DNA of 64,000 nt from Micromonospora chokoriensis (GTDB lineage Bacteria > Actinomycetota > Actinomycetes > Mycobacteriales > Micromonosporaceae), in the NCBI RefSeq assembly GCF_000718555.1, contig NZ_JOAN01000024.1:1-64000 (forward strand), read 5' to 3'. Below, piece after piece: positions 28,294 to 36,424 of the stretch. Each line of letters begins with the position of its first letter. Within the stretch, counting starts at the first letter, position 1. Both the position numbers and the translations under genes were made by a program. The notes under the pieces were generated by a model, which saw nothing but the letters and a program-made list of their open reading frames with translations, was not told the DNA's origin and did not search any database.

Positions 28294-29247
28294 ATGAGCA
28301 CAGCGACTCACGATGGTCTGACCCGTCCCGAGCAGAGCCCGGACACGCCACCCGCGCGTGCTGCGGGCGGGTCTGCGGCAGCCGCGGTCGGCGGCAGGTT
28401 CTTCAACGGCTTCTCCCACGTCTTCCTGCTGGTCTGGGCAGTGATGGTGATCTACCCGCTGCTGTGGGTGGTGATGTCGGCGCTGAAGACCGACTCGGAG
28501 GTCATCCGCCAGCCGCTGTCCCTGATCCCGGCGAAGCTCAACTGGGACAACTTCGCCCGAGCCTGGAGCGCGGGGCACCTCGGGTCGTTCTTCCTCAACA
28601 CCGTGCTGGTGCTGGCCGGCAGCGTCACCCTCACCATGCTGCTGGGCTCGATGGCCGCGTACGCGCTGGCTCGCTACGAGTTCCGAGGCAACCGGCTGAT
28701 CTACTACGTGTTCCTCTCCGGCCTGACCCTGCCGATCTACCTGGCCGCGGTGCCGCTGTTCAAGGGTGTCTACAACACGAGCGTCTACTTCCCGTTGCTC
28801 GGCCCGAACAAGCACCTCATGCTGATCCTGGTCTACGTCGCCTGGTCACTGTCGTTCACAGTCTTCTTCATGCACTCGTTCTTCCGTACGCTGCCCAACA
28901 CCATCGCCGAGGCGGCCATGGTGGACGGCGCATCGCACAGCCGACTCTTCTTCAGCGTCATGCTGCCGATGTCCAAGCCCGGCCTGATCAGCATCGGCAT
29001 CTTCAACGTGCTGGGCCAGTGGAACCAGTGGTACCTGCCGACCCTGCTCATGCAGTCGGTCGGGGGAGAGCCGAAGAACCAGGTGATCGCCCAGGGCCTG
29101 ATCGAACTCTCGGTCAACCAGGGCTACAAGTCCGACTGGTCCGGCCTCTTCGCCGGGGTGACCATGGCGATGCTCCCGGTGCTCGTGGTCTACATCATCT
29201 TCCAACGGCAGGTGCAGTCCGGCCTCACCGCGGGCGTCGGCAAGTAA
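28294..29247 (+). CDS. ngcG: ABC sugar permease NgcG-type, copy 2
   Basis: Second membrane subunit, about 317 residues, with a 30-residue Ala/Gly-rich cytoplasmic N-terminus. EAA loop: EAAMVDGASHSRLFFSVMLP. GAGGAGG stands six bases before ATG 28294. Last gene of the rpiR operon; a 14-bp perfect hairpin at 29281-29312 follows. No ATPase gene is present in either ngc operon. Confidence 0.88.
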   Translation: MSTATHDGLTRPEQSPDTPPARAAGGSAAAAVGGRFFNGFSHVFLLVWAVMVIYPLLWVVMSALKTDSEVIRQPLSLIPAKLNWDNFARAWSAGHLGSFFLNTVLVLAGSVTLTMLLGSMAAYALARYEFRGNRLIYYVFLSGLTLPIYLAAVPLFKGVYNTSVYFPLLGPNKHLMLILVYVAWSLSFTVFFMHSFFRTLPNTIAEAAMVDGASHSRLFFSVMLPMSKPGLISIGIFNVLGQWNQWYLPTLLMQSVGGEPKNQVIAQGLIELSVNQGYKSDWSGLFAGVTMAMLPVLVVYIIFQRQVQSGLTAGVGK

Positions 29248-29280
29248 GCGACCCCAGTCGGCAGGTGAGCAGCGTGACCA

Positions 29281-29312
29281 GAAGGGGCACCTCGGCAACG
29301 AGGTGCCCCTTC
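29281..29312. terminator. 14-bp perfect hairpin with GCAA tetraloop
   Basis: GAAGGGGCACCTCG (29281-29294) pairs perfectly with 29299-29312 around the stable tetraloop GCAA. It lies between converging ngcG and an ABC exporter gene whose stop codon is two bases beyond it, so it can terminate both. No T-tract. Confidence 0.8.
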
Positions 29313-29313
29313 G

Positions 29314-31065
29314 TCATCTCCGGTGCTCGTCGGCCGGGGTGTGCCAGGAGCGCCACAGGGCGGCGTACGCCCCACCGGCCGCGACCAGCTCGTCGTGGCT
29401 GCCGATCTCGGTGATCCGGCCGTCGGCGAGCACGGCGACCCGGTCGGCGTCATGCGCGGTGTTGAGCCGGTGCGCGATCGCGATGACGGTCCGCCCGACC
29501 AGCACGGCGGCCAGCGCCCGCTCGGTCCGACGGGCGGTGCTCGGATCGAGCGCGGCGGTCGCCTCGTCGAGGATCAGCGTGTGCGGGTCGGCGAGCACCA
29601 ACCGGGCCAGCGCGAGCTGCTGGGCCTCGGCCGCACCGAGCTGCCGGGCCCCGTCGCCGAGGGCGGTGTCCAGACCTTCGGGCAACTCGGCGTACCAGTC
29701 GGCGCCCACGGTGACCAGCGCGGCGCGCATCTGATCGTCGGAGGCGTCGGGCGCGGCGAACGACAGGTTGTCGCGCACCGAGCCGATGAAGACGTGGTGC
29801 TCCTGGGTGACCAGGGCGATCCGGCGGCGTCGCTCGGCCGGGTCGAGGTCGGTGACCGGGCAGCCGCCGATGCTGACCACACCGTGCCGCGGCGCGTCGA
29901 TCCCGGCCAACAACCGGGCCAGGGTGGACTTGCCGGCGCCGGACGGGCCGACGATGGCCAGCCGCTCACCGGGCTGCACCTCCAGGTCGATACCGTGCAG
30001 CACGTCCGGCCCGTCGGAGTAGGAGAACCGCGCGCCGCAGACGACGAGCCGTTCACCCCGGGACGAGGCCGTCGTGCCGGGCGGCTCCGGTGGGACCAGG
30101 CCGACGCCGAGCACCCGGGCGTACGACGCGAAGCCGCGCTGCGCCTGCTCGGTCCACTGCAACAGCCGGTCCAACGGGTCGATCGCCTGTTGCAGGTAGA
30201 GCGCGGCGGCGACCACCGCCCCGAGCGACAGCATGTCCCGGGAGAGCAGGAAGCCACCGACGAGCAGGACCATGGCGACCGGCAGCGGGTAGCTGGCCTC
30301 GACGACCGAGAAGAACACGGTACGCAGCGCGAGGGTCGCCCGCCGGGCCCGCCAGACCCGGGTGATGCGGGTGGTGCCGTGCTGGATCCGGTCGTCGGTC
30401 AGCCGCAGCGCCTCCACCGTGCGGGCGCCCTCGGCGGTGGTGGTCAGCGTCTCGGTCAGCTCGGCCGCCGCGGCGCCCTCGGTGAGGTACGCCGAGCTGG
30501 CCCGGCGCAGGTACCAGCGGGTCACCGCCACGATCGACGGGAGCCCGGCCAACCCGGCCAGCCCGAGCAGCGGATGCAGCAGGAAGACCGCCCCGAACAG
30601 CAACGTCAACTGCACCGTGGCGATGACGATGGTGGGCACCACGTCCCGGACGGTGGTCCCGACCGTCGCCACGTCGACCGAACTGCGGGTGGCCAGGTCC
30701 CCGGAGCCGGCGCGCTCGACGACCGAGACGGGCAGCCCGAGAGTTCGGGAGACGAACTCCTCACGCAGTTCGGCGACGGCGCGCTCGCCGAAGCGATGGC
30801 CGGCGTACTGGGCGTAGCGAGAGAGCAACGCGCTGACCAGGACACAGCCGGCGATGGCCAGTGCCAGCCGGTCCACCGTGGCCACGCCCGCGCCTGCGGT
30901 GACCCGGTCGACGATGGTGCCGAGCAGCCACGGCGGGGCGAGCCCGGCGACCGCGGCGGCGCTGTGCAGCACCAGCACGAACCCGACGGCGCGTCGGTGC
31001 CGGCTGATCATGTCCCGCAGGGCCCGGCGTACGGTGCCGCGGTCGGCCACCGGCAGTCGGCTCAC
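29314..31065 (-). CDS. ABC exporter half-transporter with degenerate signature motif
   Basis: Type IV ABC exporter subunit: six transmembrane helices then a nucleotide-binding domain. Walker A is canonical (IVGPSGAGKSTLARLL, Lys about 379) and so is Walker B (HTLILDEATAALD, catalytic Glu kept), but the signature motif reads LGAAEAQQ instead of LSGGQ. About 583 residues. GTG 31065 overlaps the stop of the upstream partner (GTGA), so both are made together and should form a heterodimer. Its intact Walker motifs complement the partner's intact signature, giving one good ATP site. The substrate (drug, lipid or peptide) is unknown. Confidence 0.9.
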   Translation of the reverse strand: MSRLPVADRGTVRRALRDMISRHRRAVGFVLVLHSAAAVAGLAPPWLLGTIVDRVTAGAGVATVDRLALAIAGCVLVSALLSRYAQYAGHRFGERAVAELREEFVSRTLGLPVSVVERAGSGDLATRSSVDVATVGTTVRDVVPTIVIATVQLTLLFGAVFLLHPLLGLAGLAGLPSIVAVTRWYLRRASSAYLTEGAAAAELTETLTTTAEGARTVEALRLTDDRIQHGTTRITRVWRARRATLALRTVFFSVVEASYPLPVAMVLLVGGFLLSRDMLSLGAVVAAALYLQQAIDPLDRLLQWTEQAQRGFASYARVLGVGLVPPEPPGTTASSRGERLVVCGARFSYSDGPDVLHGIDLEVQPGERLAIVGPSGAGKSTLARLLAGIDAPRHGVVSIGGCPVTDLDPAERRRRIALVTQEHHVFIGSVRDNLSFAAPDASDDQMRAALVTVGADWYAELPEGLDTALGDGARQLGAAEAQQLALARLVLADPHTLILDEATAALDPSTARRTERALAAVLVGRTVIAIAHRLNTAHDADRVAVLADGRITEIGSHDELVAAGGAYAALWRSWHTPADEHRR

Positions 31066-32882
31066 CGGTACGCCTCCTCGGTGTCGGTGGGCTGCGCGAT
31101 GTCGGGATCCTCGCTGCCCCGAGCCACCAGGTGCCGGTAGCCCGGGTCGCCCTCGAGCAGGTCGGTGTGGCTGCCGGTGGCGGTGATCCGGCCGGCGCTC
31201 AGGTGCGCGACCAGGTCGGCCCGGCCGAGCAGCAGTGGCGACGCGGCGATCACCACGGTGGTCCGTCCGGCCCGCGCGGCGCGCAGCCGCTCGGCGACCC
31301 GCGCCTCGGTGTGCGCGTCCACCGCCGACGTCGGGTCGACGAGGATCAGCACCTCCGGCTCGGTGCGCAGTGCCCGGGCCAGGCGGATGCGTTGGCGCTG
31401 CCCGCCGGAGAGCGTCCGGGCGCGGGCGTCGACCGGGGTGTCCAGCCCGCCCGGCAGGGCGTCGACGATGTCCTGCGCCGAGGCGGTCCGCAGGGCCGCG
31501 TCGATCCGCTCGTCATCGTCGTCGGCCCCGGCGCGCAGGATGTCGCGCAGCGTGCCGGCGAAGAGGTACGAGTCGTGGTCGGCGACGAGGATCCGCGCGC
31601 GGACCTCGTCCAGGGCGATCCCGCTCAGCGGCACGCCGCCCCAGGTGGCCTCGCTGGCGACGTACCGGCCGAGCCGGTCGGCCAACGCCACGGCCGCCGC
31701 CGGGTCGTCCGCCGCCACCCCGGTCAGCAGCCCGGCGCGCACGGTCAGCCCGGTCAGCGGGTCGTGCAGGTCGGCGGGGCCGTCCGGCGCGGTCAGGTCA
31801 CCCGGCCGGCGTGCGAGGGGCACGGAGGCCGGGAGACCCGCCTCGGGCACGTAGGCTGGCCACCGCCGACCCGGGCCGCCGACGTCGTCGGGTGTCACGG
31901 TGAGCAGGTCGGTGATCCGCCGGGCGGCGACCCGCCCCCGGATGAGCTGGTAGCTGCCCTCCAGCAGGAACCAGACCGGCACGATCAGCGTCGCCACGTA
32001 GCCGTAGACGGCGACCAACTCGCCGATGCTGACGTCACCGGTCACCGCCATCCGCGCGGTCAGCCACACCACCGCCGCCAGGAACAGCCCGGGAATGGCG
32101 ACGATCGCCGCGTCGATCCAACTGTTGACCGCGCCGACCCGGTAGCCCTCGGCGCGCAGCTGTTGCGAGCGGGTCGCGTACCGCCGGGCGAACAAATCCC
32201 GTCCACCCACCCCGGCGAGCACTCGCAGCCCGGCCACGATGTCGCCGGATCGGGCGGTGAGCGCGCCCTGCTGCCGGCGGTAGGCCGACTCGACCCGCTC
32301 CAGGCGGCGCAGCAGCGGCCCGACGACCAGACCGACCACCGGCACTCCCAGCAGCACGCAGAGCGCGAGCATCGGGGAGATCGACCAGAGCACCACGGCG
32401 ATCACCCCGTAGGCGACGACCGCGCCGACGCCCGGCCCGGTCAGTGTCAGCACCTGCGCCGTCCAGTCGATGTCGGAGCCGCCGATGGTGGAGACCTCGC
32501 CGGCCCCGACCCGGCGGGGCAGCACCGCGCCGACCCGGGACAGGTGACGCAGCAGGACCTCCGCCGAGCGGGCCTTGGCATCTTCCCGCAGGAAGGTCAT
32601 CGTGCGGTGCCGCATGATGCCCAGGTAGGAGAGGCCCACACCGGCGACGACGATCGCCGCGATCCAGAGCGCCAGGGCGCGGGTGTCACGTGCGCGTAGC
32701 CCGTCGTCGACGGCTCGGGCGATCAGGTAGGGCCGCACCGACAGCCCGACCATCCAGGCTGTGCCGAGCAGGCTGCCGCGCAGCACCCGCCAGGGTTGGC
32801 GGCGGGCCAGCCACCAGAGGTAGCGCATCGGGCCGCGGGTGTCGGGAGTGCCAGGATCGGGATGCGGGATCTGCGGAGGCAC
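31062..32882 (-). CDS. ABC exporter half-transporter with lost Walker A
   Basis: Partner subunit, about 606 residues: a six-helix membrane domain, then an NBD. Where Walker A is expected (about residues 380-395) the sequence reads TGVAADDPAAAVALADRLG, without the GxxGxGKS/T loop or its lysine. The signature is intact (LSGGQRQRIRLARAL, Leu about 491), and Walker B has Asp instead of Glu (LILVDPTSAVD). This NBD can supply a signature to its partner but should not hydrolyse ATP in its own site. GTG 32882 has TAGCGT six bases upstream, hence probably leaderless; ATG 32828 is an alternative. Confidence 0.88.
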   Translation of the reverse strand: MPPQIPHPDPGTPDTRGPMRYLWWLARRQPWRVLRGSLLGTAWMVGLSVRPYLIARAVDDGLRARDTRALALWIAAIVVAGVGLSYLGIMRHRTMTFLREDAKARSAEVLLRHLSRVGAVLPRRVGAGEVSTIGGSDIDWTAQVLTLTGPGVGAVVAYGVIAVVLWSISPMLALCVLLGVPVVGLVVGPLLRRLERVESAYRRQQGALTARSGDIVAGLRVLAGVGGRDLFARRYATRSQQLRAEGYRVGAVNSWIDAAIVAIPGLFLAAVVWLTARMAVTGDVSIGELVAVYGYVATLIVPVWFLLEGSYQLIRGRVAARRITDLLTVTPDDVGGPGRRWPAYVPEAGLPASVPLARRPGDLTAPDGPADLHDPLTGLTVRAGLLTGVAADDPAAAVALADRLGRYVASEATWGGVPLSGIALDEVRARILVADHDSYLFAGTLRDILRAGADDDDERIDAALRTASAQDIVDALPGGLDTPVDARARTLSGGQRQRIRLARALRTEPEVLILVDPTSAVDAHTEARVAERLRAARAGRTTVVIAASPLLLGRADLVAHLSAGRITATGSHTDLLEGDPGYRHLVARGSEDPDIAQPTDTEEAYR

Positions 32883-32888
32883 CCGATC

Positions 32889-32894
32889 ACGCTA
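32889..32894 (-). promoter_or_regulatory. -10 hexamer for leaderless start at 32882
   Basis: TAGCGT on the minus strand ends six bases before GTG 32882. Confidence 0.5.
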
Positions 32895-32965
32895 CCGACC
32901 GACCCCGACACCCCACCGACCCGATCATGGTGAGGTGCGCCTCCGTTCCTGTCGCACGGGAGAGG

Positions 32966-32971
32966 CAGAAT
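32966..32971 (+). promoter_or_regulatory. -10-like hexamer for leaderless start at 32979
   Basis: CAGAAT ends seven bases before GTG 32979; the same hexamer precedes the methyltransferase gene at 4308. Confidence 0.45.
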
Positions 32972-32978
32972 CGCGTTC

Positions 32979-34658
32979 GTGCTGGTGGCGGTGGTGTCCG
33001 ACGAGCGGGGCGGGGGAGCGCTGTGCCCGCTGGACGCCACCGGCCGACCGACCGGCCCGACCGAGGTCGTCGCCGACCTGGTCACGGCGGTCGCCGCGCG
33101 TGAGGCCTCCGCGCACCCGCGCTGGGTCTGGTCGACCGCCACGGCGGTCTACCCGATGCTGCTGCGCGCCGGCGTCCGGGTCGACAGGTGTCACGACGTG
33201 GAGCTGACCGAGGCGTTGCTGCTCGGGCACGCGGGCCGCTGGGGTGAGCCCCGTTCGCTGGCGGCGGCCTGGGCCCGGCTGACCGGCGCCGCGGTGCCGC
33301 CCGACCCGCCGCCGCGCGCCGCCGCGCCGCCCGGGCACGGCCAGGGCGCGCTCTTCGACGCCCTGCCCGGTCCGTCGGGGCCGGGCATCGAGGCACTGAC
33401 CCAGGTGTACGCCGACCAGCTCGCCCGCGTCGCCGCGACCGAGCACCCCGGCCGGTTCCGGCTGCTGGTGGCCGCCGAGTCGGCCGGCGCGCTGATCGCG
33501 GTGGAGATGGGTGTCGCCGGGCTGCCGTGGCGTGCCGACGTGCACAACGAGATCCTGCACGAGCTGCTCGGCGAGGCGTCCCCGGTCGGTGGTCCGCCCC
33601 GCCGCCTTGCCGAGCTGGCCGCCCGGATCGCCGACGCGCTCGGCGTACGCAGCTTGCACACCGACTCCCCGGCGGAGCTGCTGAAGGCGTTCGCCCGGGT
33701 CGGGGTGGAGTTGCCCAACACCCGGGCCTGGGTGCTGCGCGGGGTGGATCATCCGGCGGTGCCGCTGGTGCTGGAATACAAGGAGCTCTACCGGATCTGG
33801 ACGGCGCACGGCTGGGCCTGGCTCGATCAGTGGGTGCGGGGAGGCCGGTTCCAACCGGAGTACGTGCCGGGTGGGGTGGTATCCGGCCGGTGGGCCACCC
33901 GGGGTGGTGGCGCGTTGCAGATCCCCAAGGTGATCCGGCGGGCGGTGGTGGCCGATCCGGGCTGGCGGTTGGTGGTCGCCGACGCCGGCCAGTTGGAGCC
34001 TCGGGTGCTCGCCGCGGTCTCCGGTGACGCCCGGCTGGCGGCGGCGGGCGGTGCCGGCGACCTCTACGCGGCCCTGGCCCGGGACTCGTTCGGTGGCGAC
34101 CGGGCCAAGGCCAAGGTGGCCCTGCTCGGCGCGATGTACGGGCAGACCGGCGGGGCCGCGGTGCCCGCGTTGGCGGTGCTGAAACGCAGCTACCCGACGG
34201 CGTTCGGTTACGTCGAGGCGGCGGCGCGCACCGGTGAGACGGGTGGGTTGGTGCGGTCGTGGCTGGGGCGGACGTGCCCGCCCGGCTCGGCCGGGTTCGG
34301 TGATCTCGACGATGAGCCCTCCGCTGCGGAGGGTACGGCCGATCCGCACAGTCCACGGGCTCGCGCCGCGCGGTCGCGGGGGCGCTTCACCCGCAACTTC
34401 GTCATCCAGGCCACGGCTGCGGAGTGGGCCTCCACGTTGCTGGCCACGCTGCGGACGGAGCTGTCCGGCACCGACGCCGAGCTGGTCTTCTTCCAGCACG
34501 ACGAGGTGGTCGTGCACGCTCGGGCCGCTCAGGCGGATGCGGTGGCCGAGGCTGTGCACCGGTCCGGCGAGCGAGCCTCCGCGCTGCTCTTCGGTGCGAC
34601 GCCGGTCCGGTTCCCACTGGATCTGTCCATCGTCGACAGCTATGCCGACGCGGCCTGA
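32979..34658 (+). CDS. Short PolA-like 3'-5' exonuclease/DNA polymerase
   Basis: Family-A polymerase relative, about 559 residues, of the type annotated in actinobacteria as bifunctional 3'-5' exonuclease/DNA polymerase; much shorter than Pol I and without a 5' nuclease domain. Motif A is VVADAGQLEPRVLAAVSGD (Asp about 335; canonical DYSQIELR altered), motif B RAKAKVALLGAMYGQ (Lys about 379, Tyr about 387), and motif C FFQHDEVVVH (Asp-Glu about 508-509). The catalytic carboxylates are kept, so polymerase activity is possible. The N-terminal third is weakly conserved and its exonuclease residues are not evident. Divergent from the exporter by 96 bases. Confidence 0.85.
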   Translation: MLVAVVSDERGGGALCPLDATGRPTGPTEVVADLVTAVAAREASAHPRWVWSTATAVYPMLLRAGVRVDRCHDVELTEALLLGHAGRWGEPRSLAAAWARLTGAAVPPDPPPRAAAPPGHGQGALFDALPGPSGPGIEALTQVYADQLARVAATEHPGRFRLLVAAESAGALIAVEMGVAGLPWRADVHNEILHELLGEASPVGGPPRRLAELAARIADALGVRSLHTDSPAELLKAFARVGVELPNTRAWVLRGVDHPAVPLVLEYKELYRIWTAHGWAWLDQWVRGGRFQPEYVPGGVVSGRWATRGGGALQIPKVIRRAVVADPGWRLVVADAGQLEPRVLAAVSGDARLAAAGGAGDLYAALARDSFGGDRAKAKVALLGAMYGQTGGAAVPALAVLKRSYPTAFGYVEAAARTGETGGLVRSWLGRTCPPGSAGFGDLDDEPSAAEGTADPHSPRARAARSRGRFTRNFVIQATAAEWASTLLATLRTELSGTDAELVFFQHDEVVVHARAAQADAVAEAVHRSGERASALLFGATPVRFPLDLSIVDSYADAA

Positions 34659-34793
34659 CCGACGGCGCGACCGCCCTGGGAGATGCCGGGCGTGTAACGG
34701 TTGTGCTATTTCTCCTTTTCGCCCCGCCACCCTCGACCTGCCGTCCTCGTTGCAGTGTCCGTAGGAGGGGACGGATCGGTCACGGTCCGTCCC

Positions 34794-35423
34794 GTGCTGG
34801 AGGGGGCGCAGCTGAACCGGATCGCAGGAATGATCATCGCCGCAGGCGGGGGACGACGGATCGGTGGTCCCGAAGCGCTGCTGCATCAGGGCGGCAAGCC
34901 CCTGGTCAATCAGATGATCGACACGATGACCGAGGCGGGCTGCGAGCAGATCGTGGTCGTGCTGGGTGCCGCCGCCGAGCAGGTCCAGGAGACCGCCGAC
35001 CTGGGCAAGGCCACGGTTGTGATCAACAAGGCGTGGGGCACCGGAGTCGGCTCGTCCATCCGTGCCGGCCTGGCCGCCATGGACGACGAGGGGATCGAGG
35101 CGGTGGTGGTGGTCCCGGTCGACATGCCGGGCCTGACCGCCGAGGCGGTCAGCCGGGTGGCCGCGCTGCCGTATCCGGACGTGCTGGTCTGCGCCACCTA
35201 CGACGGGTTGCGCGGCTACCCGATGCTCTTCGGCCGCCGGCACTGGCCCGGCATCGCCACCCTGGCCAGCGCCGACGTGGGCGCCCGGCCGTACCTGTTG
35301 GCGCACAAGGACCAGATCGTCGACATCGCCTGCGACTCGGTGGCCGACGGCAGCCGGGTCGACACTCCGGAGCTGATGGAGATGTACGGGCTCACCGTCC
35401 CGCCCCAGCGCGTCGGGGTCTGA
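34794..35423 (+). CDS. MobA-like NTP-transferase domain protein
   Basis: Nucleotidyltransferase of the MobA/MocA superfamily, about 209 residues from GTG 34794. The nucleotide loop is IAGMIIAAGGGRRIGGPEALL with the downstream conserved Lys in GGKPLV; VVVPVDMPGLTAEAVSRV carries the metal-binding Asp; ATYDGLRGYPMLFGRRHW is the GHP-type substrate block. It might load a nucleotide on molybdopterin or on another cofactor, but no molybdoenzyme gene is nearby. The start is uncertain: GTG 34755 and ATG 34830 are alternatives and none has a good ribosome site. Confidence 0.82.
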   Translation: MLEGAQLNRIAGMIIAAGGGRRIGGPEALLHQGGKPLVNQMIDTMTEAGCEQIVVVLGAAAEQVQETADLGKATVVINKAWGTGVGSSIRAGLAAMDDEGIEAVVVVPVDMPGLTAEAVSRVAALPYPDVLVCATYDGLRGYPMLFGRRHWPGIATLASADVGARPYLLAHKDQIVDIACDSVADGSRVDTPELMEMYGLTVPPQRVGV

Positions 35424-35467
35424 GGCGCACTGAGTATCCGTACGGATGTGTCGGGCCGCCCAGCGGC

Positions 35468-35473
35468 GATACT
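35468..35473 (+). promoter_or_regulatory. -10 hexamer for leaderless start at 35481
   Basis: GATACT ends seven bases before ATG 35481. Confidence 0.45.
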
Positions 35474-35480
35474 CGTTGTC

Positions 35481-36239
35481 ATGCGTCGACTCGCCACCGC
35501 CCTGCTGTGCGTGGCCGCGCTCGTCGGCTGCGCCAGGCCGGGCGAAGCGCCCGTGCAGGTCGGCCCAGCCGCGGACACCGGTTGGTCCACCTACCAGGCT
35601 GATGTCACGGGCGTCCGGGTCAGCGCGGACCCGCGCTCGCTCGTGCTGACCGTGGCATTGCTGGGTGCCGCGGACGGATGCTCCCGGCATCCGCGAATCA
35701 CCTACTTCACCGAGGAGAACAACCGCATTCACGCCAACGTGGTGCAGGATTCGCGCTTGTCCGGGGTGGTCGGGGCCTGCCCCACCCACACGCCAGGCGA
35801 GGTGCTGTTGACAGCGCCGGGGCCGATCGCCGGCCGGATCGTCGTGCTCAATCAGGAGCCGTGGAAACGCGACGGCGCGGAGTACCACCGCTGCGACCCG
35901 ACGTTCGGTTGCGATCCGATGCCGACGGACCACTGCGACCCGGCGTGGGTAAGCGTCGCGGTCCGCGGCATGGATGTGTCCCGGCACTCGACCGGATCGG
36001 TCGAGGGCTGCGACGGCACCTGGTTGGTCATGACGGTGCCGTTCGATCCGGTGCCGTGCGGTGCCGAGGCGCGGCCCGGCTGCGATTCGTCTGTCAACGT
36101 GCGCCGGTACTTCCTGCGATGGGCCGGCCAGGGCGGTTGGGCCACGATCGCCAACTCGACAAGCGCCGGCTGCGGACGTGTCCGCGCCACCGAGCCGACC
36201 TTCCCGAGCAGACTCTGCGCCGACCTGCCCCGGCCGTGA
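35481..36239 (+). CDS. Hypothetical secreted lipoprotein
   Basis: About 252 residues. The N-terminus MRRLATALLCVAALVGC is a short lipoprotein signal with Cys about 17, so the mature protein should be anchored outside the membrane. Many Cys residues (GCDP, HCDP, GCDG, PGCDS) suggest disulfides. No family recognised. ATG 35481 begins the signal exactly and has a -10 hexamer seven bases upstream. The stop codon lies within a GC hairpin (36227-36246). Confidence 0.8.
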   Translation: MRRLATALLCVAALVGCARPGEAPVQVGPAADTGWSTYQADVTGVRVSADPRSLVLTVALLGAADGCSRHPRITYFTEENNRIHANVVQDSRLSGVVGACPTHTPGEVLLTAPGPIAGRIVVLNQEPWKRDGAEYHRCDPTFGCDPMPTDHCDPAWVSVAVRGMDVSRHSTGSVEGCDGTWLVMTVPFDPVPCGAEARPGCDSSVNVRRYFLRWAGQGGWATIANSTSAGCGRVRATEPTFPSRLCADLPRP

Positions 36240-36246
36240 TCGGGGC
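36227..36246. terminator. GC hairpin overlapping lipoprotein stop codon
   Basis: GCCCCG (36227-36232) and CGGGGC (36241-36246) pair around an eight-base loop containing the TGA. Weak terminator candidate. Confidence 0.4.
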
Positions 36247-36341
36247 CCTGCCGCACGGGCACAGTGCGCGCCGTCTGGGCGGGCGAGGGGGCCACGCCAC
36301 GTCGTCGATCGCGAGCCAAATGTTGTCGCGGAGCTTCGTAG

Positions 36342-36383
36342 GGTGGCGGCAAGCATTGCACCGGAAACGACGTCGCCGCCACC
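36342..36383. terminator. 9-bp inverted repeat between convergent genes
   Basis: GGTGGCGGC (36342-36350) and GCCGCCACC (36375-36383) pair around a 24-base loop in the 185-base gap between the lipoprotein and GH1 genes, which converge. Nothing else recognisable is in the gap. Confidence 0.45.
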
Positions 36384-36424
36384 AGCCCTCGGCGGGCGGG
36401 TGACGGCGACGCGCAGACCATCGG

